Source: AC-32 sp963755635 (GTDB taxonomy: Bacteria; Actinomycetota; Thermoleophilia; Gaiellales; Gaiellaceae). Taken from it: a stretch of DNA of 64,000 nt. Shown one piece after another: positions 54,157-63,351 of this stretch. A program made the position numbers and the translations under genes. The stretch covers positions 1 through 64,000 of the forward strand of contig CAVWKS010000019.1 of assembly GCA_963755635.1 (NCBI GenBank), in the 5' to 3' direction. Position 1 is the first letter of the stretch. The number at the start of each line of letters is the position of its first letter. The notes beneath the pieces were generated by a model. It was not told where the DNA came from and searched no databases. It was given only the letters and a program-made list of their open reading frames with translations.

Positions 54157-55253
54157 CGGACAAGCTTGTAAGCTGCCCGTCGAGCGAGGTCGCATGGCGG
54201 GGGCCCTTTGGTGTCGCGGCCGAACGACGAGAGGCGACCCGATGTGGAACCCCTCGGTGCGGAGGGTTCGAAGCTTGCCGTGCACCGCGCGCAGGCTCCA
54301 GACCTTGCCGCTGCAGTAGTCGCCGTAGAAGTAGCGGCCGCGGGCGGCAGGCACGGCCTTCCCGCGGTACACATAGCCGCCGGTGACGGAGCAGTTGTTG
54401 TTCGTGTGCTTGTAGACGACGATCGGGAACACGAGGCGGCCGTGGCGATTCGTCCTCTGGCCGGACTGGTAGCGCGAGCGGCCCTCCCAGACGCGCCAGC
54501 CGTAGTTTTTCAGCACCCTTTGCTGGCGCGGCGTGCGGACGTCGATCTCCTCCCAGGTGTCCTGGCCGACGTCGCCGATGTAGAGATCGCGCGTCGCCGA
54601 ATCCCACGAGAAGCGCCACGGGTTGCGCAGGCCGTAGCCGGCGACCTTCCACTTCGCGCCCGCCTTGTTCACGTTCAGGCGCAGGAGCTTTCCCGGATGG
54701 GAGCTGAGGTTCTGGGCGTGGTTGTGCGGATCGCCGCCCGAGCCGCCGTCGCCGGTGCCGGCATACAGGCAGCCCGTCCGGGCCGAACTCCAGCTGGCCG
54801 CCGTTGTGGTTGTCGAACTCCCGGTGCGGGACGAGCAGCAGCGACCTTCCGCTCCCCGGGACGCCGACGCCGCCGCTCGAGCGGAATTGGTAGACGCGCA
54901 CGTCGCCGCTCGTATCGTTGAAGTAGACGAAGAAGCGGTGGTTCTTCGCGTAGTTCGGGTGGAACGCAGCGAGAGCAGGCCCTGCTCGCCGCCGCTCTTG
55001 ACCATCGTGTGGATGTCGAGGAAGGGCTGCGACTGGGGCACTCCGTTGACGAGAACGCGGATCACCCCGGGCTGCTCGACGACGTAGAGCTTGTCGGCTC
55101 GCTCGCGTCGACGTCACGTAGACGGGCGAGTCGAGCCCGGACGCGATCTGCCGGAGATTGAGCGCACTGCGAGGCTCGACGCGGCATTGCCGCCGCAAGC
55201 GGCGCCCGGCAGCATGACGGCGATCGCCGCCACGAAGACCCCGGCCCAGCGCA
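54153..55253 (-). CDS. PQQ-dependent sugar dehydrogenase-like (GDH/sorbosone type) secreted protein, frame-broken
   Basis: ATG 55253 overlaps the TrkA stop. A signal peptide (MRWAGVFVAAIAVMLPGAAC) with a possible lipid-attachment Cys is followed by NLRQIASGLDSPVYVTS, FLDIHTMVKSGGEQGLLS and KNHRFFVYFNDTSGDVRVYQ, then FGPDGLPV and YAGTGDGGSGGDPHNHAQNL. PGKLLRLNVNKAGAKWKVAG, YGLRNPWRFSWDSATRDLYI, GDVGQDTWEEIDVR and TGGYVYRGKAVPAARGRYFY, GDYCSGKVWSL complete the six-blade propeller signature. Several one-base frame changes. Substrate unknown; whether PQQ is the cofactor here is inferred from family. Confidence 0.82.
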
Positions 55254-55917
55254 TCACGCCTTAATCAGCACCCGTCGTAACTCGTCCTCCTTGCCCGGCT
55301 GGAGGATGGCCAGAACCTGGTCGCCGGCCTGCAGCTCGGTCGAGCCGACCGCGATCTCGGAGTGGCCGTTGCGCGTCACCGAGATCAACCTGGAGCCCTC
55401 GGGCAGGTCGAGGGCCTCGACCCGCTTGCCCGCCGCGGGAGCCGTGGTCGATCATCACCTCGACGATCTCGAGGTTCTCCTTGCGGAGCTCGAGCAGGTG
55501 GACGAGGTCGTGCTCGGGAACCTCGTGCTCGATCAGCGCCATCAGACCGCGCGTCGCGGAGACGGTCGGCGAGATCCCGAGCAGGTCGAAGTGCGCCTGG
55601 TTGCGCGGGTCGTTGACGCGCGCGATCACCTTCGGGACGCCGTACTTCTCGCGCGAGAGCTGGCTGATGATGAGGTTGTCCTCGTCGTCCCCCGTCAGCG
55701 CGGCGACAACCTCCGGCGGGCGCGCGATCCCGGCCCGCTCGAGCACGAAGATCTCGGTCGCGTCGCCGGGCAGGACCTGGTGCTCGAACTCGTGCTCGAG
55801 CCGCTCGAACCGGTCGCGCCGCTGCTCGATCAGCGTGACCTCGTGCTTGCCGTCCTGCAGCAGCGTGCGCGCGAAGTTGGCGCCGACCTTGCCGCCGCCC
55901 GCCACCAGGATGTACAT
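55253..55917 (-). CDS. trkA: TrkA-family K+ uptake regulatory protein (N- and C-domains), one frame change
   Basis: ATG 55917 gives MYILVAGGGKVGANFARTLL, the Rossmann NAD site of RCK_N, then VTLIEQRRDRFERLEHEFEH, VVAALTGDDEDNLIISQLSR and VIARVNDPRNQAHFDLLGIS. After a frame change near 55440 the RCK_C domain follows (GSRLISVTRNGHSEIAVGST, ELQAGDQVLAILQPGKEDEL) and ends at the TGA 55255-55253. The displayed frame instead runs to a TAA at 55261. The pair with the next TrkA and neighbouring permeases suggests K+ transport. Confidence 0.85.
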
Positions 55918-56345
55918 CAGACGGGAGACTCCGCGGGGCGGATCTCGCAGGCGCGGACCGCGTCCATCAGGACGTCGATCGCGACCGAGGTCGGGCAGAC
56001 GGTGCGCAGGCCGCGCCGGCGGTAGAAGTCGGCGCGCGCCGGGTCGAGCACGCGCACGACGACGCACTGGTTGTCGAAGCGCTGCTGCGCGACCTGGCCG
56101 ATGACGATGTTCGTGTTGTCGCCGTCGGTGGCGACGACGACCGCGTCGGCCTCCTCGATCCCGGCCTGACGGAGCACCTCGATGTCCATTCCGTGGCCGA
56201 GCACGAAGCCGCCGTTCCAGTGGTCGCCGAGGCGGCTGAGCGCCTCCTCCTTCTCGTCGACCGCGGTCACGTCCCAGCCCTCGCGGTCGAGCTGGAGAGC
56301 GATGCTGGAGCCGACCCGGCCGCAGCCGATCACAAGTGCATTCAT
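55917..56345 (-). CDS. TrkA-N (RCK_N) domain protein
   Basis: Intact, 142 residues: MNALVIGCGRVGSSIALQLD is the nucleotide site, with VTAVDEKEEALSRLGDHWNG, GIEEADAVVVATDGDNTNIV and QCVVVRVLDPARADFYRRRG. It lacks the RCK_C domain present in the neighbour, so it may form the N-only partner in a heteromeric gating ring. The stop overlaps the next ATG (TGATG-type coupling). Confidence 0.88.
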   Translation of the reverse strand: MNALVIGCGRVGSSIALQLDREGWDVTAVDEKEEALSRLGDHWNGGFVLGHGMDIEVLRQAGIEEADAVVVATDGDNTNIVIGQVAQQRFDNQCVVVRVLDPARADFYRRRGLRTVCPTSVAIDVLMDAVRACEIRPAESPV

Positions 56346-56369
56346 GCTCTCAGCCTAGCTCAGCCCTCG

Positions 56370-58263
56370 TTACTGAGAGCCCTCCCCGTCCTCCTCCATC
56401 ACGCCCTCCGGGAAGGCGACGACGAGCACCTCGCAGGGCGCCTTGCGCAGCACGTATTCGACGGTCGGCGAGAAGAAGCGCGACTGCCGGCGCCAGCGCG
56501 GAGCGGAGCCGAGCACGATCAGGTCCGCCCCGCTCCGCTCGGCCTCCGTGACGATCGCCTCGCCGATCGAGCGGGCGCGAACCGTCTCGCCCGCGACCTC
56601 GACGCCGTGGTCGGCGCCGAGCAGCTGCGCCTCGGCGAGCGAGGCTGCGGCCCGCTCGTCCTCGTCGCCCCCCTCCTCGTCGAGCGGCCGGTCGAGCGGC
56701 ACGCGGATCACGTACAGCGCCTCGATCTTGGCCCCTCGCTCCTGGGCGAGCTTGACGGCGGTCGCGACCATCTCCTCGCCGATCAGGCCGAGCTTCATCG
56801 GGACGAGGATGCTCGAGAAGTGCGTCTCGGGCAGGTTCTCGGAGGGCGCCTCGATCCGCTCGAGCAGGCCTTCTCCCCGCCCGCGCCGCACGAGCCCGTA
56901 GACGACCGCGCCGGCGACGAGCCAGCGGGGCCGCCGTAGCGGGCGCCGGCGTGCGTGATCAGCGCGATCACGAACACGACGAGCGTGCCCACGGTTCCGA
57001 CGATCGCGGGCAGCGGGACCTCGACCCCGCGCAGCCGGACCGGAAACGGCGCGCGGAAGGGGCGGTCGAGCTCCGGCTCGCTGAAGCGAAGCTTGATCAC
57101 GGCGAGCTGGGCGGCCGTGAACGCCGCGAGGACGCCGAAGCTGAAGAGGCTCGCAAGGAAGGCGATCTCGTCGGTCAGGAGCGAGGTCCCGAGCAGGATC
57201 GCGATCGAGATCAGCGCCGCGGCGACGATCGCCTCCGGCGAGACGAGCGTCCGGCGGTTGAGCCGGCCGAACGCGCGCGGCAGCTGGCCGTGCTCGCCGA
57301 GCGAGTGCGCGAGCCGCGTGAAGCCCGAGATCGACGTCGTGATCGCGACGAGCAGGATCACGGCGCCCGTCAGGCCCACGTACACACGCAGCGCGTCCAC
57401 GAACTCGGAGGGGACATGGCCGTGCAGCGCGTCCACGATCCCGAGCAGCGGCGACTTGAGCCAGGTCGTGCCGAGCTCCGTCGTCCCGTTCTTCGCCGGG
57501 AACGCCGACAGAGCCACCAGCGCGATCGCGACGTAGATCACCACGACGAGCCCGATCCCGGAGAAGAGGCTGCGCGGCAGGTCGCGGCCCGGCGTGCGCG
57601 TCTCCTCGGCGAGGTTGGCGACGGTCTCGAGCCCGGTGTAGGCGAGCATCGCCAGCGGCAGCGCGAAGGCGATCTGGTGCCAGGACGGCTGGGTGCCGAT
57701 CGAGACGCCCTGCGTGAGCGCGTCGCCGGAGAAGAGGAAGGCGAAGCCGAGCGCGACGAGCCCGACCTGCGTGATCAGGTCGAGCACGGCGACGACGATC
57801 CCGTAGCGGTAGAACGCCGAGCGCCGGACGAGCCGGAACGCCGCGACGACCACGATGACGGCGACCGCCGTCACCAGGTCCCACGGGTCGCGGCCGAGCG
57901 CGTCGATCTCGAGGGCGCCTGCCACGTAGTGCGGCAGGAACAGCGCCGAGAGCGCGATCACGATCAGGTAGTCGAGGAAGAGCGCCCAGCCGGTCAGGAA
58001 GCCGGCGAGGTCGTTGAACGCGCGGCGGACGAAGGTCGCGGCGCCGCCGGTCTCCGGAATCGCGGCTGTGCCCTCTGCGTACGAGAGCGAGACGACGAGG
58101 AAGAGGCGCCGACCAGGGCCAGCACCTCGGGCGTGAGGCCGAGCGCGTGCAGCGCGATGATCCCGAGCGCGACGTAGATCGAAGAGGCGATCTCGCCGTA
58201 CGCCACCGAGAAGAGCGCGGGCGCGTCGAGCACCCGCTGGAGACCCGCGATCTTGCGCGCCAC
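56370..58263 (-). CDS. APC-superfamily permease with C-terminal UspA domain (second of tandem pair), frame-broken
   Basis: ATG 58263 gives RKIAGLQRVLDAPALFSVAY and GEIASSIYVALGIIALHALG (TM1). Another frame gives MIALSALFLPHYVAGALEID, AFALPLAMLAYTGLETVANL (the APC TM6 signature) and further TMs. A third frame holds the cytosolic USP-like domain FSSILVPMKLGLIGEEMVAT and SIGEAIVTEAERSGADLIVL, VEYVLRKAPCEVLVVAFPEG. The layout matches KimA-like and other APC-USP transporters. Frame changes near 58090 and 56935. It ends 24 bases before the TrkA-N gene. Confidence 0.85.
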
Positions 58264-58272
58264 GCGGTGAGA

Positions 58273-58446
58273 TTACTTCCGGCGCCAGAGGAGGTAGAGC
58301 CGACCGGCGCCGAGGGCGAGGAAGAGCAGTCCGAGCAGGTAGCCGACTCCGCCTCCGTGGACTGCGGTCTCCACGAGCAGCGCGACCCCGAGGCCGATCG
58401 CGACGACGCCGAAGAGCGCGACGGTCGACGTGTAGAGCTCCTTCAT
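58273..58446 (-). CDS. 57-residue two-TM membrane protein
   Basis: The ATG at 58446 overlaps the stop of the upstream permease (ATGA). Two hydrophobic segments (VALFGVVAIGLGVALLVETA and GVGYLLGLLFLALGAGRLYL) and a basic end (LWRRK). The coupling between two transporter genes and its conservation of reading frame support it as real. It could be a small transporter subunit; not recognised. Confidence 0.65.
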   Translation of the reverse strand: MKELYTSTVALFGVVAIGLGVALLVETAVHGGGVGYLLGLLFLALGAGRLYLLWRRK

Positions 58447-60338
58447 GCCGCCCGGCGCGCGGCGGCCACGAGCACCCGGCACGGCGCGTTCTTGAGGACG
58501 TAGTCGACGGTGCCGCCGAAGATCTTCCCCTGGCGCCGGCGGACGTCGCGGCGCGGCGAGCCGAGCACGATGATCTCGCTGTGCCGGCTCGCGGCCTCGG
58601 CGACGATCGCTGGGCCCGGGCGGCGGGCGCGCGTGAGGCGTCCGATCACGTTGACGCCGTAGGCGTCGCCGATCGCGCGGACCTCGTCGAGCAGGTCGTT
58701 CGCGCGCCGCTCGATCCCTTCCGGAAGCTCGGCGTCCATCGGCAGCTCGAGCGGGACTTCGAGCACGGTCAGCGCGACGATCGACGCCCCGCGCTCGGTC
58801 GCGAGACGGCACGCCAGGTCGACCGCCGCCTCCGAGTCGTGCCGGTCGATCACCGGGACGAGCACGTTGCGGTACTCGAGCGCCAGCGCCGGCCCCATCG
58901 CGATCGGAGCGCGCACGGTCGCGGTCAGCGGCTCGTGCACGACGCGGCGCCGGTAGACGTAGTACATCGCGAAGCCGGCGATCAGCCAACCGAGGCCCGC
59001 ATAGCGCGGGCCCGGGCTCTGGATGACGACCACGAACCAGATGAGCCCCGTCGCGATTCCGCCGAAGAGCGCGAACAGCGGCCAGTCGACCCCGCGCACC
59101 CTCAGGTTCGGCCGCGCGCGGAACGGCAGCTCCTCGTCGGGATAGCGCCGCCGCAACTGGACGATCGAAGCGTGCGCGACCGTGAACGAAAGCATCGCGC
59201 CGAACGCGTACATCGTCCCGAGGAACTGGGTCTGTCCAGGGATGAGGACGATGATGGGGACCAGGCCCGCGAAGACGAGCAGCGACAGCCATGGCGTCTT
59301 GAACTTCGGGTGCAGCCGGCGGAAGACCTCCGGCAGCTGCCGGTACGTCGCCATCGAGTACGTGATCCGCGAGGCGCCGATGATCCCGGCGTTCGTGGCG
59401 ATGAACAGGATCGTCGCGGCCAGGATCCCGACGTAGACCTTCAGCACCGAGAGGAGGCCGCCGGAGATGCCGAGGTTCTCGACGAGGCCGAGGACGGGGT
59501 CGTTCTGGAAGCCGCCCTTGTCCGGCGTGAGCGCGAGCAGCGTCGTCTGCTTGCCGTCGATCAGGTGCACGGGCAGCGCCGAGAGCGCGATCAGCGGCAG
59601 CGTGAAGTAGATCGCGTAGACGGCGATCGCCACGAAGCCGATCGCGCGCGGGATGCTCTTCACCGGGTCGCGCGTCTCCTCGGCCAGGTTCGAGATGGTC
59701 TCGATCCCGGTGTACGCGATCATCCCGACCGGGATCGCGAGGAAGAACTGCGACCACGTCGGCGCCGTGCCCCAGTGGACGTTGCTCGTGAGGGTCGACG
59801 GGCTGAAGATCAGGGCGAAGCCGAGCAGGACGAGCAGGAGCTGCGTCGCGAAGTCGATCAGCGCGAGGAAGATGTTCAGGCGCGCCGACTCCTGGATGCC
59901 GACGACGTTCAGGAGCACCAGGAACGCGACGACCAGCGCGCCGCCGATGATGTCCCAGGGGTTCTGCTTCAGCGGCTCCCAGAAGATCGAGAGGTAGTGC
60001 GGGACGAAGAACGCCGAGATGGCGATCGTGATGATGTAGTTGAGCATCTGCGCCCAGCCCGCTCCGAAGGACGCGAGCTCGTTGAACGCGTGGCGCGCGA
60101 AGCTCGCCGAGCCGCCGGCCTCGGGGTAGCGGACGGTTCCCTCGGCGTACGAGAGCGCGGTCGCGCTGAAGAAGATCCCGGCGATGACGAAGACGAGCGG
60201 CGTCAGGCCGAGCGCGAAGACCGCCGTGACGCCGAGCGCGTAGTAGATCGACGAGCCGACGTTCCCGTACGCGGTCGCGAACAGCGCCGGCGTGCCGAGC
60301 ACGCGCTCGAGCCGCTGCTGCCGCCGCCGTCTAGACAT
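58443..60338 (-). CDS. APC-superfamily permease with C-terminal UspA domain (first of tandem pair)
   Basis: Intact, 631 residues if started at ATG 60338 (MSRRRRQQRLERVLGTPALF); the frame is open 18 codons further up. Twelve or so TM segments include FATAYGNVGSSIYYALGVTA, FLAIPVGMIAYTGIETISNL (TM6 APC motif), ATILFIATNAGIIGASRITY and FGAMLSFTVAHASIVQLRRR. The last 140 residues are a universal-stress fold: YRNVLVPVIDRHDSEAAVDL, CRLATERGASIVALTVLEVP and SEIIVLGSPRRD. APC-USP proteins include amino-acid porters and the K+ importer KimA; neighbouring TrkA genes favour the latter. Confidence 0.9.
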   Translation of the reverse strand: MSRRRRQQRLERVLGTPALFATAYGNVGSSIYYALGVTAVFALGLTPLVFVIAGIFFSATALSYAEGTVRYPEAGGSASFARHAFNELASFGAGWAQMLNYIITIAISAFFVPHYLSIFWEPLKQNPWDIIGGALVVAFLVLLNVVGIQESARLNIFLALIDFATQLLLVLLGFALIFSPSTLTSNVHWGTAPTWSQFFLAIPVGMIAYTGIETISNLAEETRDPVKSIPRAIGFVAIAVYAIYFTLPLIALSALPVHLIDGKQTTLLALTPDKGGFQNDPVLGLVENLGISGGLLSVLKVYVGILAATILFIATNAGIIGASRITYSMATYRQLPEVFRRLHPKFKTPWLSLLVFAGLVPIIVLIPGQTQFLGTMYAFGAMLSFTVAHASIVQLRRRYPDEELPFRARPNLRVRGVDWPLFALFGGIATGLIWFVVVIQSPGPRYAGLGWLIAGFAMYYVYRRRVVHEPLTATVRAPIAMGPALALEYRNVLVPVIDRHDSEAAVDLACRLATERGASIVALTVLEVPLELPMDAELPEGIERRANDLLDEVRAIGDAYGVNVIGRLTRARRPGPAIVAEAASRHSEIIVLGSPRRDVRRRQGKIFGGTVDYVLKNAPCRVLVAAARRAA

Positions 60339-60376
60339 CGAGCGGACTCTAGAACCGCGTGCGGCCGCTTCGCGGC

Positions 60377-60415
60377 CGATGTCTAGGTACACAGATGGCG
60401 ATGTCGGTGTACATA
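60377..60415. promoter_or_regulatory. direct repeat with TGTAC elements upstream of the permease operon
   Basis: Two near-identical 17-base units, CGATGTCTAGGTACACA and CGATGTCGGTGTACATA, 22 bases apart, lie between the hppA stop (60451) and the permease start (60338). GTAC cores in both units also give inverted symmetry (GTACAC...GTGTAC). It looks like an operator or paired regulator site. The match is by eye only. Confidence 0.4.
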
Positions 60416-60450
60416 GAGCTCAACGCTCGACCGGGGGACCAGGGTCGTGC

Positions 60451-62491
60451 CTAGCCGTGGATGGAGACGAGCAGCGGGATGATCAGGATCGCGACGATGT
60501 TGGTGATCTTGATCATCGGGTTGATCGCAGGGCCGGCGGTGTCCTTGTAGGGGTCGCCGACGGTGTCGCCGGTGACCGCGGCCGCGTGCGCCTCGGAGCC
60601 CTTGCCGCCGTAGCGCGCCGTCCTCGATCAGCTTCTTCGCGTTGTCCCAGGCCCCGCCGCCGGAGGTCATCGCGATCGCGAGGAAGAGGCCGGTCACGAT
60701 CGTCCCGATCAGGAGGCCGCCGAGCATGCGCGCGCTGATCAGCCCGACGATGATCGGGAAGCCGATCGGGATCAGCGCCGGCACCATCATCGACTTGATC
60801 GCCGAGCCCGTGACGATGTCGATCGCGCGCCCGTACTCAGGCCGCGCGGTCCCCTCCATGATCCCCGGGATCTCCGCGAACTGGCGGCGCACCTCCTGGC
60901 ACGACCTGGCCGCCGACGCGGCCGACCGCCTCCATCGCGAGCGAGGCGAACAGGAACGGCATCAGCCCGCCGATGAAGAGCCCTGCGATCACCCAGGCGT
61001 CGCTGAGGCTGAACACGGTCGGCAGGCCCTGGTCGGAAAGGCCCGTCGTGTAGGAGTTGAAGAGGACGAGCGCCGCCAGAGCGGCCGAGCCGATCGCGTA
61101 GCCCTTCGTGACGGCCTTGGTCGTGTTGCCGACGGCGTCGAGCGGGTCCGTGATCGCGCGCACCGACTCGTCGAGGTCGGCCATCTCCGCGATCCCGCCC
61201 GCGTTGTCGGTGACCGGCCCGTAGGCGTCGAGCGCGACGATCAGGCCGGTCATCGAGAGCTGCGCCATCACCGCGACGCCGATCCCGAACAGGCCCGCGA
61301 AGTGGTGCGCGACGAGGATTCCGGCGGCGATCACGATCACCGGGCAGCGCCGTCGCCTGCATTCCCACGCGAGCCCCTCGATGATGTTGGTCGCGTGGCC
61401 CGTCCGCGAGGCGCTCGAGATGCGCTTCACCGGCGGCCAGCGCGTGCCCGTGTAGAACTCGGTGATCGCGACGAGCAGGAAGGTGACGATCAGGCCGACG
61501 AGCGCCGAGATGTAGAGATCCCAGAAGCTGAACCGGCTCGAGTCGTAGGCCATCGTGACCGGGATGAACCCGAGCGCCGACAGGAACGTCGCGACGAGGA
61601 CGGCCTTGTAGAGCGCGTTCATGATCGAGCCGCTGCGGCCGACGCGCGCGAAGAAGGTGCCGATCACCGACGCGAGGATCGACATCCCGCCGATCGCGAG
61701 CGGGTAGAGCCAGAGGCTGCTCGTCGGGAACGACTTCGCGAGCAGCATCACCGCGACGGCGGTCACGGCGTAGGTCTCGAACAGGTCGGCGGCCATCCCG
61801 GCGCAGTCGCCGACGTTGTCGCCGACGTTGTCCGCGATCACCGCCGGGTTGCGCGGATCGTCCTCGGGGATGCCCGCCTCGATCTTGCCGACGAGGTCGG
61901 CGCCGACGTCGGCGGCCTTCGTGTAGATGCCGCCGCCGAGTCGCGCGAAGACGGAGATCAGCGAGCCGCCGAACGCCAGGCCCACGAGGTCGTTGATCGC
62001 CGACTCGTGCGAGTGCCCGAGCCAGCCCGTCAGCACCCAGTAGTAGCCCGCGACGCCGAGCAGGCCGAGCCCGACGACGAGCAGTCCCGGTCACCGAGCC
62101 GGCCCTGAAGGCGACGTTCAGCGCCGGCCTGAGCCCGCTCTTGGCGGCCTCGGCGGTGCGCACGTTCGAGCGCACGGCGACGTTCATCCCGATGAAGCCG
62201 GCCGCCGCGGAGAGCAGGCGCCGATCAGGAAGCCGATCGCCGTTCCCCAGCCGAGCTTGTCGTAGAAGCCGAGCAGGAGGAAGGGCACGATCGCGACGAT
62301 CGCGATCGTCGTGTACTGGCGGCGCAGGTACGCGGCCGCGCCTTCCTGGATGGCCTGCGCGATCTCGCGCATCCGCTCGGTCGCCGGCCGGCTGGCGGAG
62401 CAGCCAGACGGTCAGCCCGATGCCGTACGCGATCGCGACGAACGCAGCAGACGAGGGCGAAGAGAACCGCGTGGTCGTTGAAGAAGTTCAG
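60451..62491 (-). CDS. hppA: H+-translocating inorganic pyrophosphatase, K+-independent type, frame-broken
   Basis: A membrane pump that couples PPi hydrolysis to proton export. The start is taken at CTG 62491, 8 bases after GGAGG, giving NFFNDHAVLFALV; an ATG may have been lost. The PPase motif is DVGADLVGKIEAGIPEDDPR followed by NPAVIADNVGDNVGDCAGMA; further DPLDAVGNTTKAVTKGYAIG, where Lys in GNTTKA marks the K+-independent class. The end reads TSGGGAWDNAKKLIEDG and ITNIVAILIIPLLVSIHG-like sequence to TAG 60451. About 675 residues, frame changes near 62440, 62220, 62090, 60900 and 60620. Confidence 0.9.
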
Positions 62492-62547
62492 GGGGTCTGC
62501 CTCCTACAAACTCAGCGCCGAGAAGTCCCCGGCGCCGCGGTTTTCTA

Positions 62548-63338
62548 TCACAGGCGGGCGCCTCGAAGCGCCGTGGAACAGAGATGGTCTCGCCGCGGGG
62601 GCTGATCTTCGGCACGACGGCGAACAGAAGCTCGCGCAGTCGCTCGTTGTTCGCCTGGAAGACCTCGACCACGGCCTCGTGCCTGACCGGCGCCGTGCCC
62701 TCGACGCCGACGTCGTGGTCGGTGACCATCGAGATGTTCGCGTAGCAGAGCTCGAGCTCCCGAGCGAGGTAGCCCTCGGGGTACGCGGTCATGTTGATCA
62801 CGTCCCAGCCGGCGTCCTGGAACCACTTCGACTCGGCGCGCGTCGAGAAGCGCGGGCCCTGGATCGTGACGACGGTGCCGCCGTCTCGCACCGGGATCCC
62901 GAGCTCGCGCGCCGTCTCGACCAGCTGGGAGCGCAGGTCCGGGCAGTACGGGTCGGCGGCGGACACGTGCGTCGTCTCCGGGCCGTCGTAGAACGTGTCC
63001 GTGCGGCCGCTCGTGCGGTCGACGAACTGGTCGCAGACCACGAACTCGCCGAGCTCGAGCTCGGCCTTGAGCGCACCCGAGGCGTTCGGGCCGATGATCC
63101 GGCGCACGCCGAGCTCCTTCATCGCCCACACGTTCGCCCGGTACGGGATCGCGTGCGGCGGCAGCTCGTGCTTGCGCCCGTGGCGCGGCAGGAACGCGAC
63201 CTGCCTGCCCTCGATCTCGCCGACGACGAACGGCGCCGAAGGCTTGCCGTAGGGCGTCTCGAGCTCGAGCTCCTCGACGTCCTCGAGGAACGAGTAGAAG
63301 CCCGAGCCGCCGAAGATCCCGATCTCCGCGTGCGCCAT
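62548..63338 (-). CDS. mtnP: S-methyl-5'-thioadenosine phosphorylase
   Basis: It cleaves methylthioadenosine in methionine salvage. ATG 63338 gives MAHAEIGIFGGSGFYSFLED (phosphate site), FLPRHGRKHELPPHAIPYRA, IGPNASGALKAELELGEFVV and VVTIQGPRFSTRAESKWFQD, INMTAYPEGYLARELELCYA, MVTDHDVG (substrate Asp). The displayed frame runs to 62412, into the hppA leader. A one-base frame change near 62585 to the TGA at 62548 gives about 263 residues, the family norm, so 62548 is taken as the end. S-methyl-5'-thioinosine phosphorylase is an alternative. Confidence 0.88.
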
Positions 63339-63351
63339 CCGGCGCGGGAGC

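Noticed and set aside
56951..60386. Long plus-strand frames (408 and 601 codons) across the permeases
   Set aside because: Arg/Asp/Glu-rich antisense shadows with no hydrophobic pattern or motif; the minus-strand permeases are clear.
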